A DNA stretch of 64,000 bases from Candidatus Pollutiaquabacter sp. (GTDB taxonomy: Bacteria; Bacteroidota; Bacteroidia; AKYH767-A; 2013-40CM-41-45). Of the stretch, positions 1-8,186 are shown in pieces; positions within the stretch are counted from its first letter, which is position 1, and the number at the start of each line of letters is the position of its first letter. Under the pieces are notes generated by a model, which was given only the letters and a program-made list of their open reading frames with translations, was not told where the DNA came from and searched no databases. Where the stretch lies: contig CANIAS010000001.1 of NCBI GenBank assembly GCA_947465495.1, positions 62,001-126,000 of the forward strand, read 5' to 3'. A program made the translations under genes and the position numbers.

Positions 1-2158
1 GATGCTTCAACAGGATAACGCCCTGGAAGATACCGGCCTAGTAATTTTCGACGAATTCCATGAACGCAGCCTACACGCCGATTTGGCTTTAGCCCTCTGT
101 CGTGAATCACAACAAGTGCTACGCAACGACCTCCGCATTCTCATCATGTCTGCCACTTTGGATAGCGATGAACTACTGAAAGCACTGCAACAACCTCCAC
201 TCATCACCAGCCAAGGCCGGCAATACCCCATCGCTTATCATTACTTCGAACCAGACGATTCACTTCCACTGGTTAAAAATGTAAATCGCTTGGTCTTGAA
301 AGCGCTGCGCGAAAACGAAGGCGACTTGTTGGTTTTTCTCCCTGGCAGCGGAGATATCCACCGAACTGCAAATGCGCTGGAAGAAGCAGGCGTATCCGCA
401 AAAATATATCCGCTCTACGGCGACCTTCCACTGGAAGAACAACAACAAGCGTTGTTGCCAGATCCTAACGGTTATCGAAAAATTGTGCTTTCTACATCAA
501 TCGCAGAAACCAGTCTTACGATACAAGGCATCCGCGTAGTCGTCGATAGTGGCTATTCACGCATTCCGCGGTACGACCTCAACACTGGTCTCACACGGTT
601 GGAAACCGTTCGATCCTCCCTGGACACCGCCGATCAACGCGCAGGTCGTGCCGGACGGCTTGGTCCTGGCGTATGTTACCGCATGTGGCCAGAGAGAACC
701 ACACAACATCTTGCCCCGAAACGCAAGCCAGAAATCTTACAAGCCGACCTTTCACAACTAATACTTGAATTAGCTGGCTGGGGACATTATGACCCTTCCG
801 CCCTTTCCTGGATTACCGCACCACCTACTGCATCTGTTTCACAAGCCATTCAACTACTCTCACAACTCGGAGCTATAGCAGACCATAAAATCACAGCAGC
901 AGGCAGAGCCATGCTGGATCTTCCAACTCACCCGCGCATCTCACACCTGCTACTGCAGGGAAAAAGTATCGGCTATGCCGCTGCTGCTGCGGACGTAGCG
1001 GCTCTGCTGGAAGAACGCGACCCATTAAAAGGCGAACAAGGCACTGATCTGTCGCTTCGAATCGAATTGCTTCACCGATGGCGGAACAAAGAACGCGTAA
1101 ACGCCGATCGCTTCCATTTAGAACGGATCGAAAAAATTGCCCGTCAATGGAGAACGGTACTCTCCACAACAATAGCCAAAGAAATAGTGCCGCAAGATAT
1201 TATCGGTGAATTGATTGCTGCGGCATTTCCAGAAAGAATAGCCAAGAAGGAAGACGTGCACGGACGCTACCGACTTGCCAATGGACGAGCGGCACGTCTC
1301 CCTGAAACCGATCCACTCATTCATGAACCATGGATTGCCGTTGCACACCTTGATGCAGGAATAAAAGAAGGAAAAATTTTTCTGGCGGCTTCTTTTGATC
1401 CAAAAAATCTGCTGTTAAACATCAAGCCCGTTGCTACCATTCACTGGGACGACAAATCAAATGCAATTGTCTCACGAAACGAATGGCGACTTGGTAGCTT
1501 ACTGGCTAAACAAGAGCCATTACGAAATCCTCCGCCCGATCATGTTGCAAATGTCGTTTGTTCATTCATTGCAAAAGAAGGTTTACATGTATTTGAACGA
1601 ACGGACGAAACAGATCAGTTACAGGCCCGTGTCAATTGCCTGAGAAAGTGGCGGCCGGAACTTGAACTTCCCGATTTTACTGATGACGGGCTGCTCTCTA
1701 CTACCGATATGTGGTGCTTACCATTTGTTGGTAGCATCAAGAAAAAAGAAGACCTGAAAAAACTAAAGTTTGAAGAACTTTTGCTTTCCGCACTCTCTTG
1801 GGAGCAGCAACAAAATTTGCAACGATTGACCCCGGAAAAATTCAACGTGCCGAGCGGCTCTGCTATTCGTATTAATTACCTTCAAGACGGCTCGTCACCG
1901 ATTCTGGCCGTTCGTTTGCAAGAAGTATTCGGACTTACCGAGTCTCCAACGGTCAACGATTCCAGAACACCAATGGTACTTCACCTGCTTTCTCCTGGAT
2001 ATAAACCAGTGCAGGTCACACAAGACTTAAAAAACTTCTGGCACAATACCTATCACGACGTACGCAAGGAGCTTCGTTTGCGGTATCCAAAGCACTCCTG
2101 GCCGGAAGACCCTTGGACAGCTACAGCAGTACGTGGTGCGATTCGAAAAAAAACCTGA
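1..2158 (+). CDS. hrpB: ATP-dependent RNA helicase HrpB, C-terminal part (truncated by window edge)
   Basis: DExH-box helicase of the HrpB type. The window holds the Walker B motif DEFH (residues 17-20 of the visible part), SAT (50-52), the STSIAETSLTI motif V and the QRAGRAGR motif VI, followed by the long HrpB-specific C-terminal region ending in a PEDPW segment. Motif I (the P-loop) and about 100 residues are missing because the gene begins left of base 1; the ATG at base 2 is internal. HrpB proteins are about 820 residues, which fits 718 visible residues plus the missing lobe. The cellular substrate of HrpB is not well defined. The gene converges with the next one, with three bases between them. 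Confidence 0.9.
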   Translation, partial: MLQQDNALEDTGLVIFDEFHERSLHADLALALCRESQQVLRNDLRILIMSATLDSDELLKALQQPPLITSQGRQYPIAYHYFEPDDSLPLVKNVNRLVLKALRENEGDLLVFLPGSGDIHRTANALEEAGVSAKIYPLYGDLPLEEQQQALLPDPNGYRKIVLSTSIAETSLTIQGIRVVVDSGYSRIPRYDLNTGLTRLETVRSSLDTADQRAGRAGRLGPGVCYRMWPERTTQHLAPKRKPEILQADLSQLILELAGWGHYDPSALSWITAPPTASVSQAIQLLSQLGAIADHKITAAGRAMLDLPTHPRISHLLLQGKSIGYAAAAADVAALLEERDPLKGEQGTDLSLRIELLHRWRNKERVNADRFHLERIEKIARQWRTVLSTTIAKEIVPQDIIGELIAAAFPERIAKKEDVHGRYRLANGRAARLPETDPLIHEPWIAVAHLDAGIKEGKIFLAASFDPKNLLLNIKPVATIHWDDKSNAIVSRNEWRLGSLLAKQEPLRNPPPDHVANVVCSFIAKEGLHVFERTDETDQLQARVNCLRKWRPELELPDFTDDGLLSTTDMWCLPFVGSIKKKEDLKKLKFEELLLSALSWEQQQNLQRLTPEKFNVPSGSAIRINYLQDGSSPILAVRLQEVFGLTESPTVNDSRTPMVLHLLSPGYKPVQVTQDLKNFWHNTYHDVRKELRLRYPKHSWPEDPWTATAVRGAIRKKT

Positions 2159-2161
2159 TCG

Positions 2162-5100
2162 TTATTGAAACACGAGCCGTTGTGTTTCTTGCCAACCGTC
2201 ACCACTTACCTTGAGAAAATACGCTCCGGCAGCTACTCCGTCTGCTTGCAAATCTACCCGTTGATCAGACTGAGTTAACCAAACTTTCTCTTTTAAAATT
2301 GTGCGCCCTGAAAGATCCAACAAGTCGACATTCACAGCGGTATACCGTGAGCCATCCATCACGAGCGTAAATCTACCCGCTGAAGGATTAGGAAACACCG
2401 TTGTGCGTATGGGCTTAGCTGTTAATTCATCGACTGGCAACGAATAGTTCATGGAAAACTGGTAATTAATATTGTCGCCAAAATCTGGATTGAACGTCTT
2501 TAACAACGTGGATGTTGTCGCCGAACGTACCCTGAAATAACCTGTTCCTTGATTTGTATTAGCCCAAAAACTCAGTCCGTCGTCACCGGTATCATTCATA
2601 TAAATGGTATAACATCCGGTAGGATAATTGAGTGTATCTCGGTACACAAAGCCGCCAACTGTTGCTGTCCGAGTCAATAGTATGTTACCCTGATCGTCCT
2701 TCACGGTGTATGTATTTTGTGTGAGGTAATTATTGGGTTTGTATTCCAACACAATGGCGCCGTAATACGTATCTGGAATTCCCATATCGCTGGTCATGGT
2801 ATCGTTTACAGGATATTGATCATTCATACCATTCGGATTCGCAACTGTTACTTGAAAACGATCAATGCCTGATCCCAACCAAGTAGGAGCAGGCAACACC
2901 AACTCTTCCTTCTGTAAAAATCCAAGATTCCCTGTCCAAGAATAATTACTCATCACACCTCCTGCTCTTCCGTAGATAACATCCAATGACCGTAGTGTGT
3001 CGGCGCCGTTATTTCTGATGACGATAACTGGATTATTGCAAATGGGATTGAAGCGTGTAAATTCTACGTTGGCAGAAGGCGATTTAATCGTATAGACGGT
3101 CGCATCTGCGGAGAAACTGGGAGAGCCGTACGATATCAGCGTATTGTTTACACGATAATTGGAAGTTCCAGGATTAGCTATATATGGCATCGAATAATCG
3201 AACGTAACCTGCTGCCCAGGAGATACGAATGGCGTCAACTCATATTCAGCTACGTCAACGCTTTTACCAGGACACCATCCCGCGCGGTCGTATATCCACG
3301 TTCCGCCTTGCGGATATATCGGATTTGTCGCGCACTCCGTCCAAACAGAACGCGTAAAATTCACAGTATCGACAGTGAGGGTGTGGTTACGTGCGATGAA
3401 TTCGCCTTCTTGACCATGACCGCTAATGGCTGAACGCAACTTAAACATGGACGCTCCAGGATCAAGCGTGACGTTGCGCGGTTCAAATAATTGGTTGTTG
3501 TAAATTTGACTCCACGAAGCGCTTGTCCAGGTACCATTGGGCCAGATTTGCTGAATGCTTCGAACAGGCCGTACAGGTGTTCCTTCATAAAACACAAAAC
3601 GAATGTCATTCTCTTCCTGATAAATGCCACCAGCCATTGCCAAGTATTTTTTACCTCGAAGCACTGGCGCAAAATCGGTTACGTCAAATTCCCAGACCTT
3701 GCCGTTTAATCCGTCCAGGTTCAAATTGATTCCATACGGTGTGATAAAATCAATCAACTCGAAGTTGGTGGTGCGTTTCTGAAAATAAGAAAGGTTGGAT
3801 TGTATTAACGTATCCGTTGCAAGGACTTGCGCTGAATCTAGCAGCAACCCGGATTCATCATAAGTATACGAATAGTTGTTGGCGGACCATGCATACAAGG
3901 TGTCCACAATGTTCAATGAATTGTCAACGACGGAGTATTCAATTATCTGATTCGGATTTCGAATCAATGAATCAAGTTCATGTATTGTTTGAACAGTGGT
4001 CACATAAGCACCTTGCACAAACGTGATATCAGGACGCAAATTACTGACCGAGAAATTACGAAACAGGTTTTTGCCATCATGCGAACGCCATTGCGGATTG
4101 TTTATCGTTGCATTCATACCCAGTGGACCTGCATCATTGGCCAAATTTCCGGAAGCTTCGTTAAACGGATAATATGCTTGTAAGTGAGTATAGTCGGGAT
4201 GCGAAGGCGTGATATCATGCTGCATGATGCCTGCGATAGAAATAGAATCAAGTGCTTTGTTCCAGATGCTGAATTCATCGATGTTGCCGGCAAAACGATA
4301 TCCATTGTTCGAAACTCCGATCCAGAATTTTTTCATGTTGATCGGAAGTGTCTTACCTGTTCCAGACATCCACTCATGTCCGTCCAGAAAAATTTTCATG
4401 TCGCCGGTTGATGCGTTTTTTGTAAAAGTCCAAAATGCCCATCGACCTTTTATGTCCTCAGGCAATGCTTGCTTTGAAATGCGATCGTAGGAGCCGCCGT
4501 TACCACCGCAATCCCAATAGATGTTGGAATCGGACCAAGGCAAGTGGATGTTAAGCTGACGAGAGTTGACATTGTCGGTACCATAGGCGATGGATGTGTT
4601 TGAGGGTATCAACAGCGTATCTCCATACGACCAAAAGGCGATTGTAATTTCATTTGTTATGGAATCCAAAAATGAAGTGTCGGGCAGAAGAAAATTACCG
4701 TTTCCTTGAAAAGACAAGTAGGAGTCCTCCTGATCGCTCGTCATAGCAGCATCGAAACCGGCGTGATGACCTTTGCAAGCGCCTAATGCCACACCTGTAC
4801 TCATTGAATAACTTACATCGATTAAAACATTGGATATACCATCCCAATCGAATGGTTGATAAAAACGAAACGGCATCGTTCCAATGGTCAATGGTGTCGA
4901 AAGAAAATAGACTTGTGTGAACCCATTGGTTTCAGGGTGATCAGCATCCAAGCGAAGTTGGGAAGTGTGCTTCATTTGCAGCCGCAGCTGATCGACCATC
5001 ATTCCAGGACTAAGTAATTTAACTTGCAAACTGGTGATGGGGCCAGGAATCAATCCAGCTGCTGACAACTCGGAGGCTGTCCATAAATACTGCGTACGTT

Positions 5101-5605
5101 GTATAGAAGATGTGCCACTGAATGGCGTTGACACCGTATCTGTTCCACTGGAGGGGTGAAGTAAGAATTCGTAGATCACTGAATCATACTGCGCATTATA
5201 CTGTTGAACATCAACATAGTCATAGATTGGAAAAACACTGTATGGAAAAATAGTATCTGTTGAATTACTGATGGTATATTGATTGGCAGTGGTTGCTATT
5301 GAATCGATCCGGGTAGAATCGTTTACATAGGTATAACAATTGTAATCCCATTCACCACATCCCAGGTTACGATTGGTAGTAGTAGATACGAGCCCATTTT
5401 TGCACCGCATCCGATACTGCATGATAATCTTTTCATACCTCTTGGAGGAATCATCTGGAAAATCGAAGTAACCTGAGCGCTGAGAACTATCCAGTCGAAT
5501 GGTCTGAACGACCGTTGTATCGCCGATTCCGGCAATAACATGATTAGTACTAGTAATAAGTAGTACTAATAGGTTTAACAATCGTTGCTTATTCATAAAG
5601 GCCAT
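2162..5605 (-). CDS. Large T9SS-secreted protein with LamG/concanavalin-like domain and PNGase F-like N-terminal motif
   Basis: Predicted secreted surface protein of 1147 residues. A signal peptide follows Met1 or Met4 (Met4 at 5596 looks more typical). The N-terminal part has a segment with FDFP, then GCGEWDYNC, which resembles the start of peptide-N-glycosidase F-related proteins of Bacteroidota. Residues about 300-500 read as a LamG/concanavalin-type jelly roll (FWSYGD, FLDGHEW, NIDEFSIWNKAL). The last 80 residues are a T9SS type A sorting domain (VFPNPSAGRF, LLDLSGR, AGAYFLKV). The glycosidase resemblance is my reading of a short motif and catalytic residues could not be verified. Substrate unknown. 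Confidence 0.75.
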   Translation of the reverse strand: MAFMNKQRLLNLLVLLITSTNHVIAGIGDTTVVQTIRLDSSQRSGYFDFPDDSSKRYEKIIMQYRMRCKNGLVSTTTNRNLGCGEWDYNCYTYVNDSTRIDSIATTANQYTISNSTDTIFPYSVFPIYDYVDVQQYNAQYDSVIYEFLLHPSSGTDTVSTPFSGTSSIQRTQYLWTASELSAAGLIPGPITSLQVKLLSPGMMVDQLRLQMKHTSQLRLDADHPETNGFTQVYFLSTPLTIGTMPFRFYQPFDWDGISNVLIDVSYSMSTGVALGACKGHHAGFDAAMTSDQEDSYLSFQGNGNFLLPDTSFLDSITNEITIAFWSYGDTLLIPSNTSIAYGTDNVNSRQLNIHLPWSDSNIYWDCGGNGGSYDRISKQALPEDIKGRWAFWTFTKNASTGDMKIFLDGHEWMSGTGKTLPINMKKFWIGVSNNGYRFAGNIDEFSIWNKALDSISIAGIMQHDITPSHPDYTHLQAYYPFNEASGNLANDAGPLGMNATINNPQWRSHDGKNLFRNFSVSNLRPDITFVQGAYVTTVQTIHELDSLIRNPNQIIEYSVVDNSLNIVDTLYAWSANNYSYTYDESGLLLDSAQVLATDTLIQSNLSYFQKRTTNFELIDFITPYGINLNLDGLNGKVWEFDVTDFAPVLRGKKYLAMAGGIYQEENDIRFVFYEGTPVRPVRSIQQIWPNGTWTSASWSQIYNNQLFEPRNVTLDPGASMFKLRSAISGHGQEGEFIARNHTLTVDTVNFTRSVWTECATNPIYPQGGTWIYDRAGWCPGKSVDVAEYELTPFVSPGQQVTFDYSMPYIANPGTSNYRVNNTLISYGSPSFSADATVYTIKSPSANVEFTRFNPICNNPVIVIRNNGADTLRSLDVIYGRAGGVMSNYSWTGNLGFLQKEELVLPAPTWLGSGIDRFQVTVANPNGMNDQYPVNDTMTSDMGIPDTYYGAIVLEYKPNNYLTQNTYTVKDDQGNILLTRTATVGGFVYRDTLNYPTGCYTIYMNDTGDDGLSFWANTNQGTGYFRVRSATTSTLLKTFNPDFGDNINYQFSMNYSLPVDELTAKPIRTTVFPNPSAGRFTLVMDGSRYTAVNVDLLDLSGRTILKEKVWLTQSDQRVDLQADGVAAGAYFLKVSGDGWQETQRLVFQ

Positions 5606-5709
5606 TCATTTTTATTCAAGAGATGGCTAAAAATATCAAATATTCATCGATTAGATCAATCCTATTGAACTGATTTTCTGAATCTTGTCAACTATATTAA
5701 CAACTTCCG

Positions 5710-5739
5710 TTTGATTTTTTTTTTAAAAAAGCAACTTTG
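5710..5739 (+). promoter_or_regulatory. Predicted Bacteroidota promoter for the 5788 gene
   Basis: TTTG at 5710-5713, an 18-bp spacer and CAACTTTG at 5732-5739, close to the TTTG-N19-21-TAnnTTTG consensus of the Bacteroidota primary sigma factor. It would give a leader of about 45 nt. The first base of the -7 box deviates. Confidence 0.4.
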
Positions 5740-5787
5740 GTTTGGTAGTTATCGTTAGACTTGAACCTAAATCAAAAACCCAATTAA

Positions 5788-6525
5788 ATGAAAAAGACAC
5801 TTTTAGTTATTGCAGCTTCTGTTGCAACGCTTGCTGCCTCAGCGCAGATGACCTCGAAAAACGGTGCTACTATCCTTCCTGAAGCAGGAGATTGGAGCAT
5901 CGGTATCGGAGCTACTTCTACCCTTAATTATGTCGGTAATCTGATGAATGGTAACAACGATGCTATGGCATTCGATTGGACCAACGACGGTCAGGTAATT
6001 ACTGGCAAGATGATGATTGACGCTAACACGGCTTACCGTGCTGGTCTTCGCTTGGGCTTCGGTTCAGCATCACAAGCTGAATCTGCTCCATTAGATGGCG
6101 AACTTTCTGAAACCAAAGTTTCTGGTTTCGATCTTTCGTTGAGCCTCGGTCTTCAAAAGTATCGTGGTAAAGGCCGTGTGCAAGGTATCTATGGTGCTGA
6201 AGCATCTATCGGTTTGAACAGTGGCAAAACAGAATACACGTACCAAGGAACAGCTGCAGCTGGATCACTTTTGTCTAACAAGGCAGGTTCTGGTTTCGGT
6301 CTTGGTCTTCGTGGTTTCGTAGGCGTGGAGTATTTCGTTGCTCCTAAAATGTCTCTGTCTGGCGAATTCGGCTGGGGATTGGCTATCGCTTCTACTGCTG
6401 AAGGCGAAGAAAGCCGCGCTGACGGTGCTGGTGGATCTACCACTGCTAAAACTGGCAAAACCTCTGCTTTCGGTCTTGACACCGACAACGCAGGTGGAAG
6501 CATCAATCTGAACTTCTACTTCTAA
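5788..6525 (+). CDS. Outer-membrane beta-barrel protein
   Basis: 245 residues with a clear signal peptide (MKKTLLVIAASVATLAASAQ). The mature part alternates short hydrophobic strands with glycine-rich turns (SIGIGATSTLNYVGNL, GLGLRGFVGVEYFV) and ends in an aromatic strand NLNFYF, the usual sign of a Bam-inserted barrel. Loops are rich in Gly, Ser, Thr and charged residues. The codon choice is noticeably more uniform than in neighbouring genes, which suggests high expression. A strong terminator follows directly, so it is probably monocistronic. Ligand or role unknown. Confidence 0.75.
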   Translation: MKKTLLVIAASVATLAASAQMTSKNGATILPEAGDWSIGIGATSTLNYVGNLMNGNNDAMAFDWTNDGQVITGKMMIDANTAYRAGLRLGFGSASQAESAPLDGELSETKVSGFDLSLSLGLQKYRGKGRVQGIYGAEASIGLNSGKTEYTYQGTAAAGSLLSNKAGSGFGLGLRGFVGVEYFVAPKMSLSGEFGWGLAIASTAEGEESRADGAGGSTTAKTGKTSAFGLDTDNAGGSINLNFYF

Positions 6526-6542
6526 TAGGATCCCTCCTATCT

Positions 6543-6579
6543 AAAAAAACCCTGTAGCATTCCGCTACAGGGTTTTTTT
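6543..6579 (+). terminator. Intrinsic terminator after the 5788 gene
   Basis: Perfect 9-bp stem CCCTGTAGC / GCTACAGGG (6550-6558 and 6564-6572) with a 5-base loop, flanked by seven A on the left and seven T on the right, so it could work in both directions. Confidence 0.9.
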
Positions 6580-6628
6580 ATTTTATAAAACCAATATCGC
6601 TGCCGAATTTCGCAATCCGGTAAAAGAG

Positions 6629-6636
6629 TATATTTG
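6629..6636 (+). promoter_or_regulatory. Predicted -7 box for the 6646 gene
   Basis: TATATTTG matches TAnnTTTG exactly and lies 9 bp before the ATG at 6646, giving a leader of only a few bases. No convincing -33 element was seen. Confidence 0.4.
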
Positions 6637-6645
6637 GCGGCTCTT

Positions 6646-7383
6646 ATGCGATCGATTTATTTCTTCCTGACACTATTGTTCTTGACGCATTTCGCCAATG
6701 CTCAGTCCATCACCCCCGGAGCACGAAATCCTTTTTCATTTCAAGCTCGTTTCGGATTGCTTACCAACAACCCTGACTTAGGAGCAAAACTTTACAACAA
6801 AATAGACACCACGCTTTATCGTGAAATCAATACCGGGTACATGGCCGCTCCGGAACTTGATTTAAACATCGACCTCGTGCGGTACAAAGCCATGTGTATC
6901 GGCGTTCAACTTTCTGCCATCGTCGCACAACCTGGACTGCATGTCAAAGGTGGTGAAACAGAATACCTGGCCGGTGTAACCGATCTTTACATGGCCAAAG
7001 GAACACTTTGGTTTTCTTTCAACTCCAGCGGAGACCCTTACTCACTTTTCAGTCTTCCCTATCATGGTCAGGGAGAATCCATCATTGGATTCACTGGCGC
7101 CTTTAGTGAAACCAATGATATTCAACCCGCTTATCCAGCGACAGACAGCTTGGGTATAACCAACATTAATGGAAACACGTGTCGTTCCATTGGTTTTCTT
7201 TTCGGTTGGAATTGGCGCTTAGGTCAATCCAGTTGGGTGTTCGGCATCAGCGGATCACTGATGTGGTCGCTAGATGATAATTACCTCATCAATTTTGAAA
7301 CGAGCGAAGAAGCCCCCTATAAACCGGCCACGCTGGAATTTGCTCCGCGACTAATCACTGGTGGATTGGGATATCATTTTTAA
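6646..7383 (+). CDS. Predicted outer-membrane beta-barrel protein, unknown function
   Basis: 245 residues from the ATG at 6646; an in-frame TTG at 6634 lies inside the predicted -7 box and is rejected. Signal peptide MRSIYFFLTLLFLTHFANA followed by Q. The body has alternating amphipathic strands (FQARFGLL, CIGVQLSAIV, GFLFGWNWRLG, WVFGISGSLMW) and ends GGLGYHF, an outer-membrane barrel terminus. I do not recognise a named family. It follows another barrel gene but is separated from it by a strong terminator, so the two are not co-transcribed. Confidence 0.65.
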   Translation: MRSIYFFLTLLFLTHFANAQSITPGARNPFSFQARFGLLTNNPDLGAKLYNKIDTTLYREINTGYMAAPELDLNIDLVRYKAMCIGVQLSAIVAQPGLHVKGGETEYLAGVTDLYMAKGTLWFSFNSSGDPYSLFSLPYHGQGESIIGFTGAFSETNDIQPAYPATDSLGITNINGNTCRSIGFLFGWNWRLGQSSWVFGISGSLMWSLDDNYLINFETSEEAPYKPATLEFAPRLITGGLGYHF

Positions 7384-7458
7384 TAGTCCATCACTATTCT
7401 ACCACCCTAGGTTTTTTGAATGATGAACTCATTCGAAAATTTACAACTTATTGTTTTT

Positions 7459-7842
7459 TTATTTTCGCTTTAAGGGTACGCAGATGTATAAAAAAATAAT
7501 CCGTGAATACCGGAAAATCACCGGCGTAGATAGAACTGCAAATACGATTCCACTAATCATTAGTCGCCAAAAGTGTTCAAAGATTTCCCCGAACACCAAG
7601 TAATAACCAAAGACCAACATACAGAGTAGTCCAACCATCAGGATGTAACTGACGTACGCCGCCCCGAAATAAAAACCCGGCTCTACACGATTACTGCTTC
7701 CACAATTGGGACAAATCGGGTGCATCGACCCTATGTTTTTCAGGTCGTATGGGTTTGATGTTGCAAATACAGCATGTGAACGACAGGCCGGGCATTGCAT
7801 AGCAAGAACGCCAGAAATTAAGGAAGGATTGGACTTAAACAT
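7459..7842 (-). CDS. DUF983 family zinc-ribbon membrane protein
   Basis: 127 residues from the ATG at 7842. The N-terminal part has two CxxC pairs (CPAC and CPNC), a zinc ribbon. It is followed by GFYFGAAYVSY and two hydrophobic segments, the layout of DUF983 proteins common in Bacteroidota and alphaproteobacteria. The in-frame start at 7875 is a TTG upstream of the predicted promoter and is unlikely. Function in the family is unknown; membrane location is inferred from the hydrophobic segments. Confidence 0.8.
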   Translation of the reverse strand: MFKSNPSLISGVLAMQCPACRSHAVFATSNPYDLKNIGSMHPICPNCGSSNRVEPGFYFGAAYVSYILMVGLLCMLVFGYYLVFGEIFEHFWRLMISGIVFAVLSTPVIFRYSRIIFLYICVPLKRK

Positions 7843-7862
7843 CAATTTTAAAATTATAGTAG

Positions 7863-7870
7863 CAAAGTTA
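7863..7870 (-). promoter_or_regulatory. Predicted -7 box for the DUF983 gene
   Basis: On the minus strand this reads TAACTTTG, an exact TAnnTTTG match, 20 bp upstream of the ATG at 7842. It supports that start over the upstream TTG. Confidence 0.45.
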
Positions 7871-8022
7871 GCCAATCAATGGGTTTCTACTATCATTATT
7901 CTACCGTTGTAAGGTTTGAAAAGTCTGTGCATAAAAGGCGGAAATCTTGTCCTTAAAATCAACCAAATTGGACTAAAAAACTTGATTTTTATACAAGAAA
8001 TTTTCAATTGGCAGAGAAAGTC

Positions 8023-8055
8023 ATTGACCTAAGCTGCACCTGGAAATTATCTTTG
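8023..8055 (+). promoter_or_regulatory. Predicted Bacteroidota promoter of the 8187-14739 surface-protein pair
   Basis: ATTG at 8023-8026, a 21-bp spacer and TATCTTTG at 8048-8055, an exact -7 match at the consensus distance. It lies in the 311-bp gap between 7876 and 8186, which is AT-rich and otherwise shows no gene or repeat that I can see. The leader would be about 125 nt. Confidence 0.55.
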
Positions 8056-8186
8056 ATTTTGCGTTGAATTTCAATTTTATTTTATGATTAGCTGTTCACG
8101 TAAATTGTAATGGCATTCACATAAATGCACTTTTAAGGCCTCCCGCTCAAACTACATTTGCTATACCCAAACACTTCATTAATTCC

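Noticed and set aside
7876-8186. Possible small RNA or gene in the 311-bp gap
   Set aside because: Only a promoter can be supported; no conserved structure, terminator or open frame with coding character.
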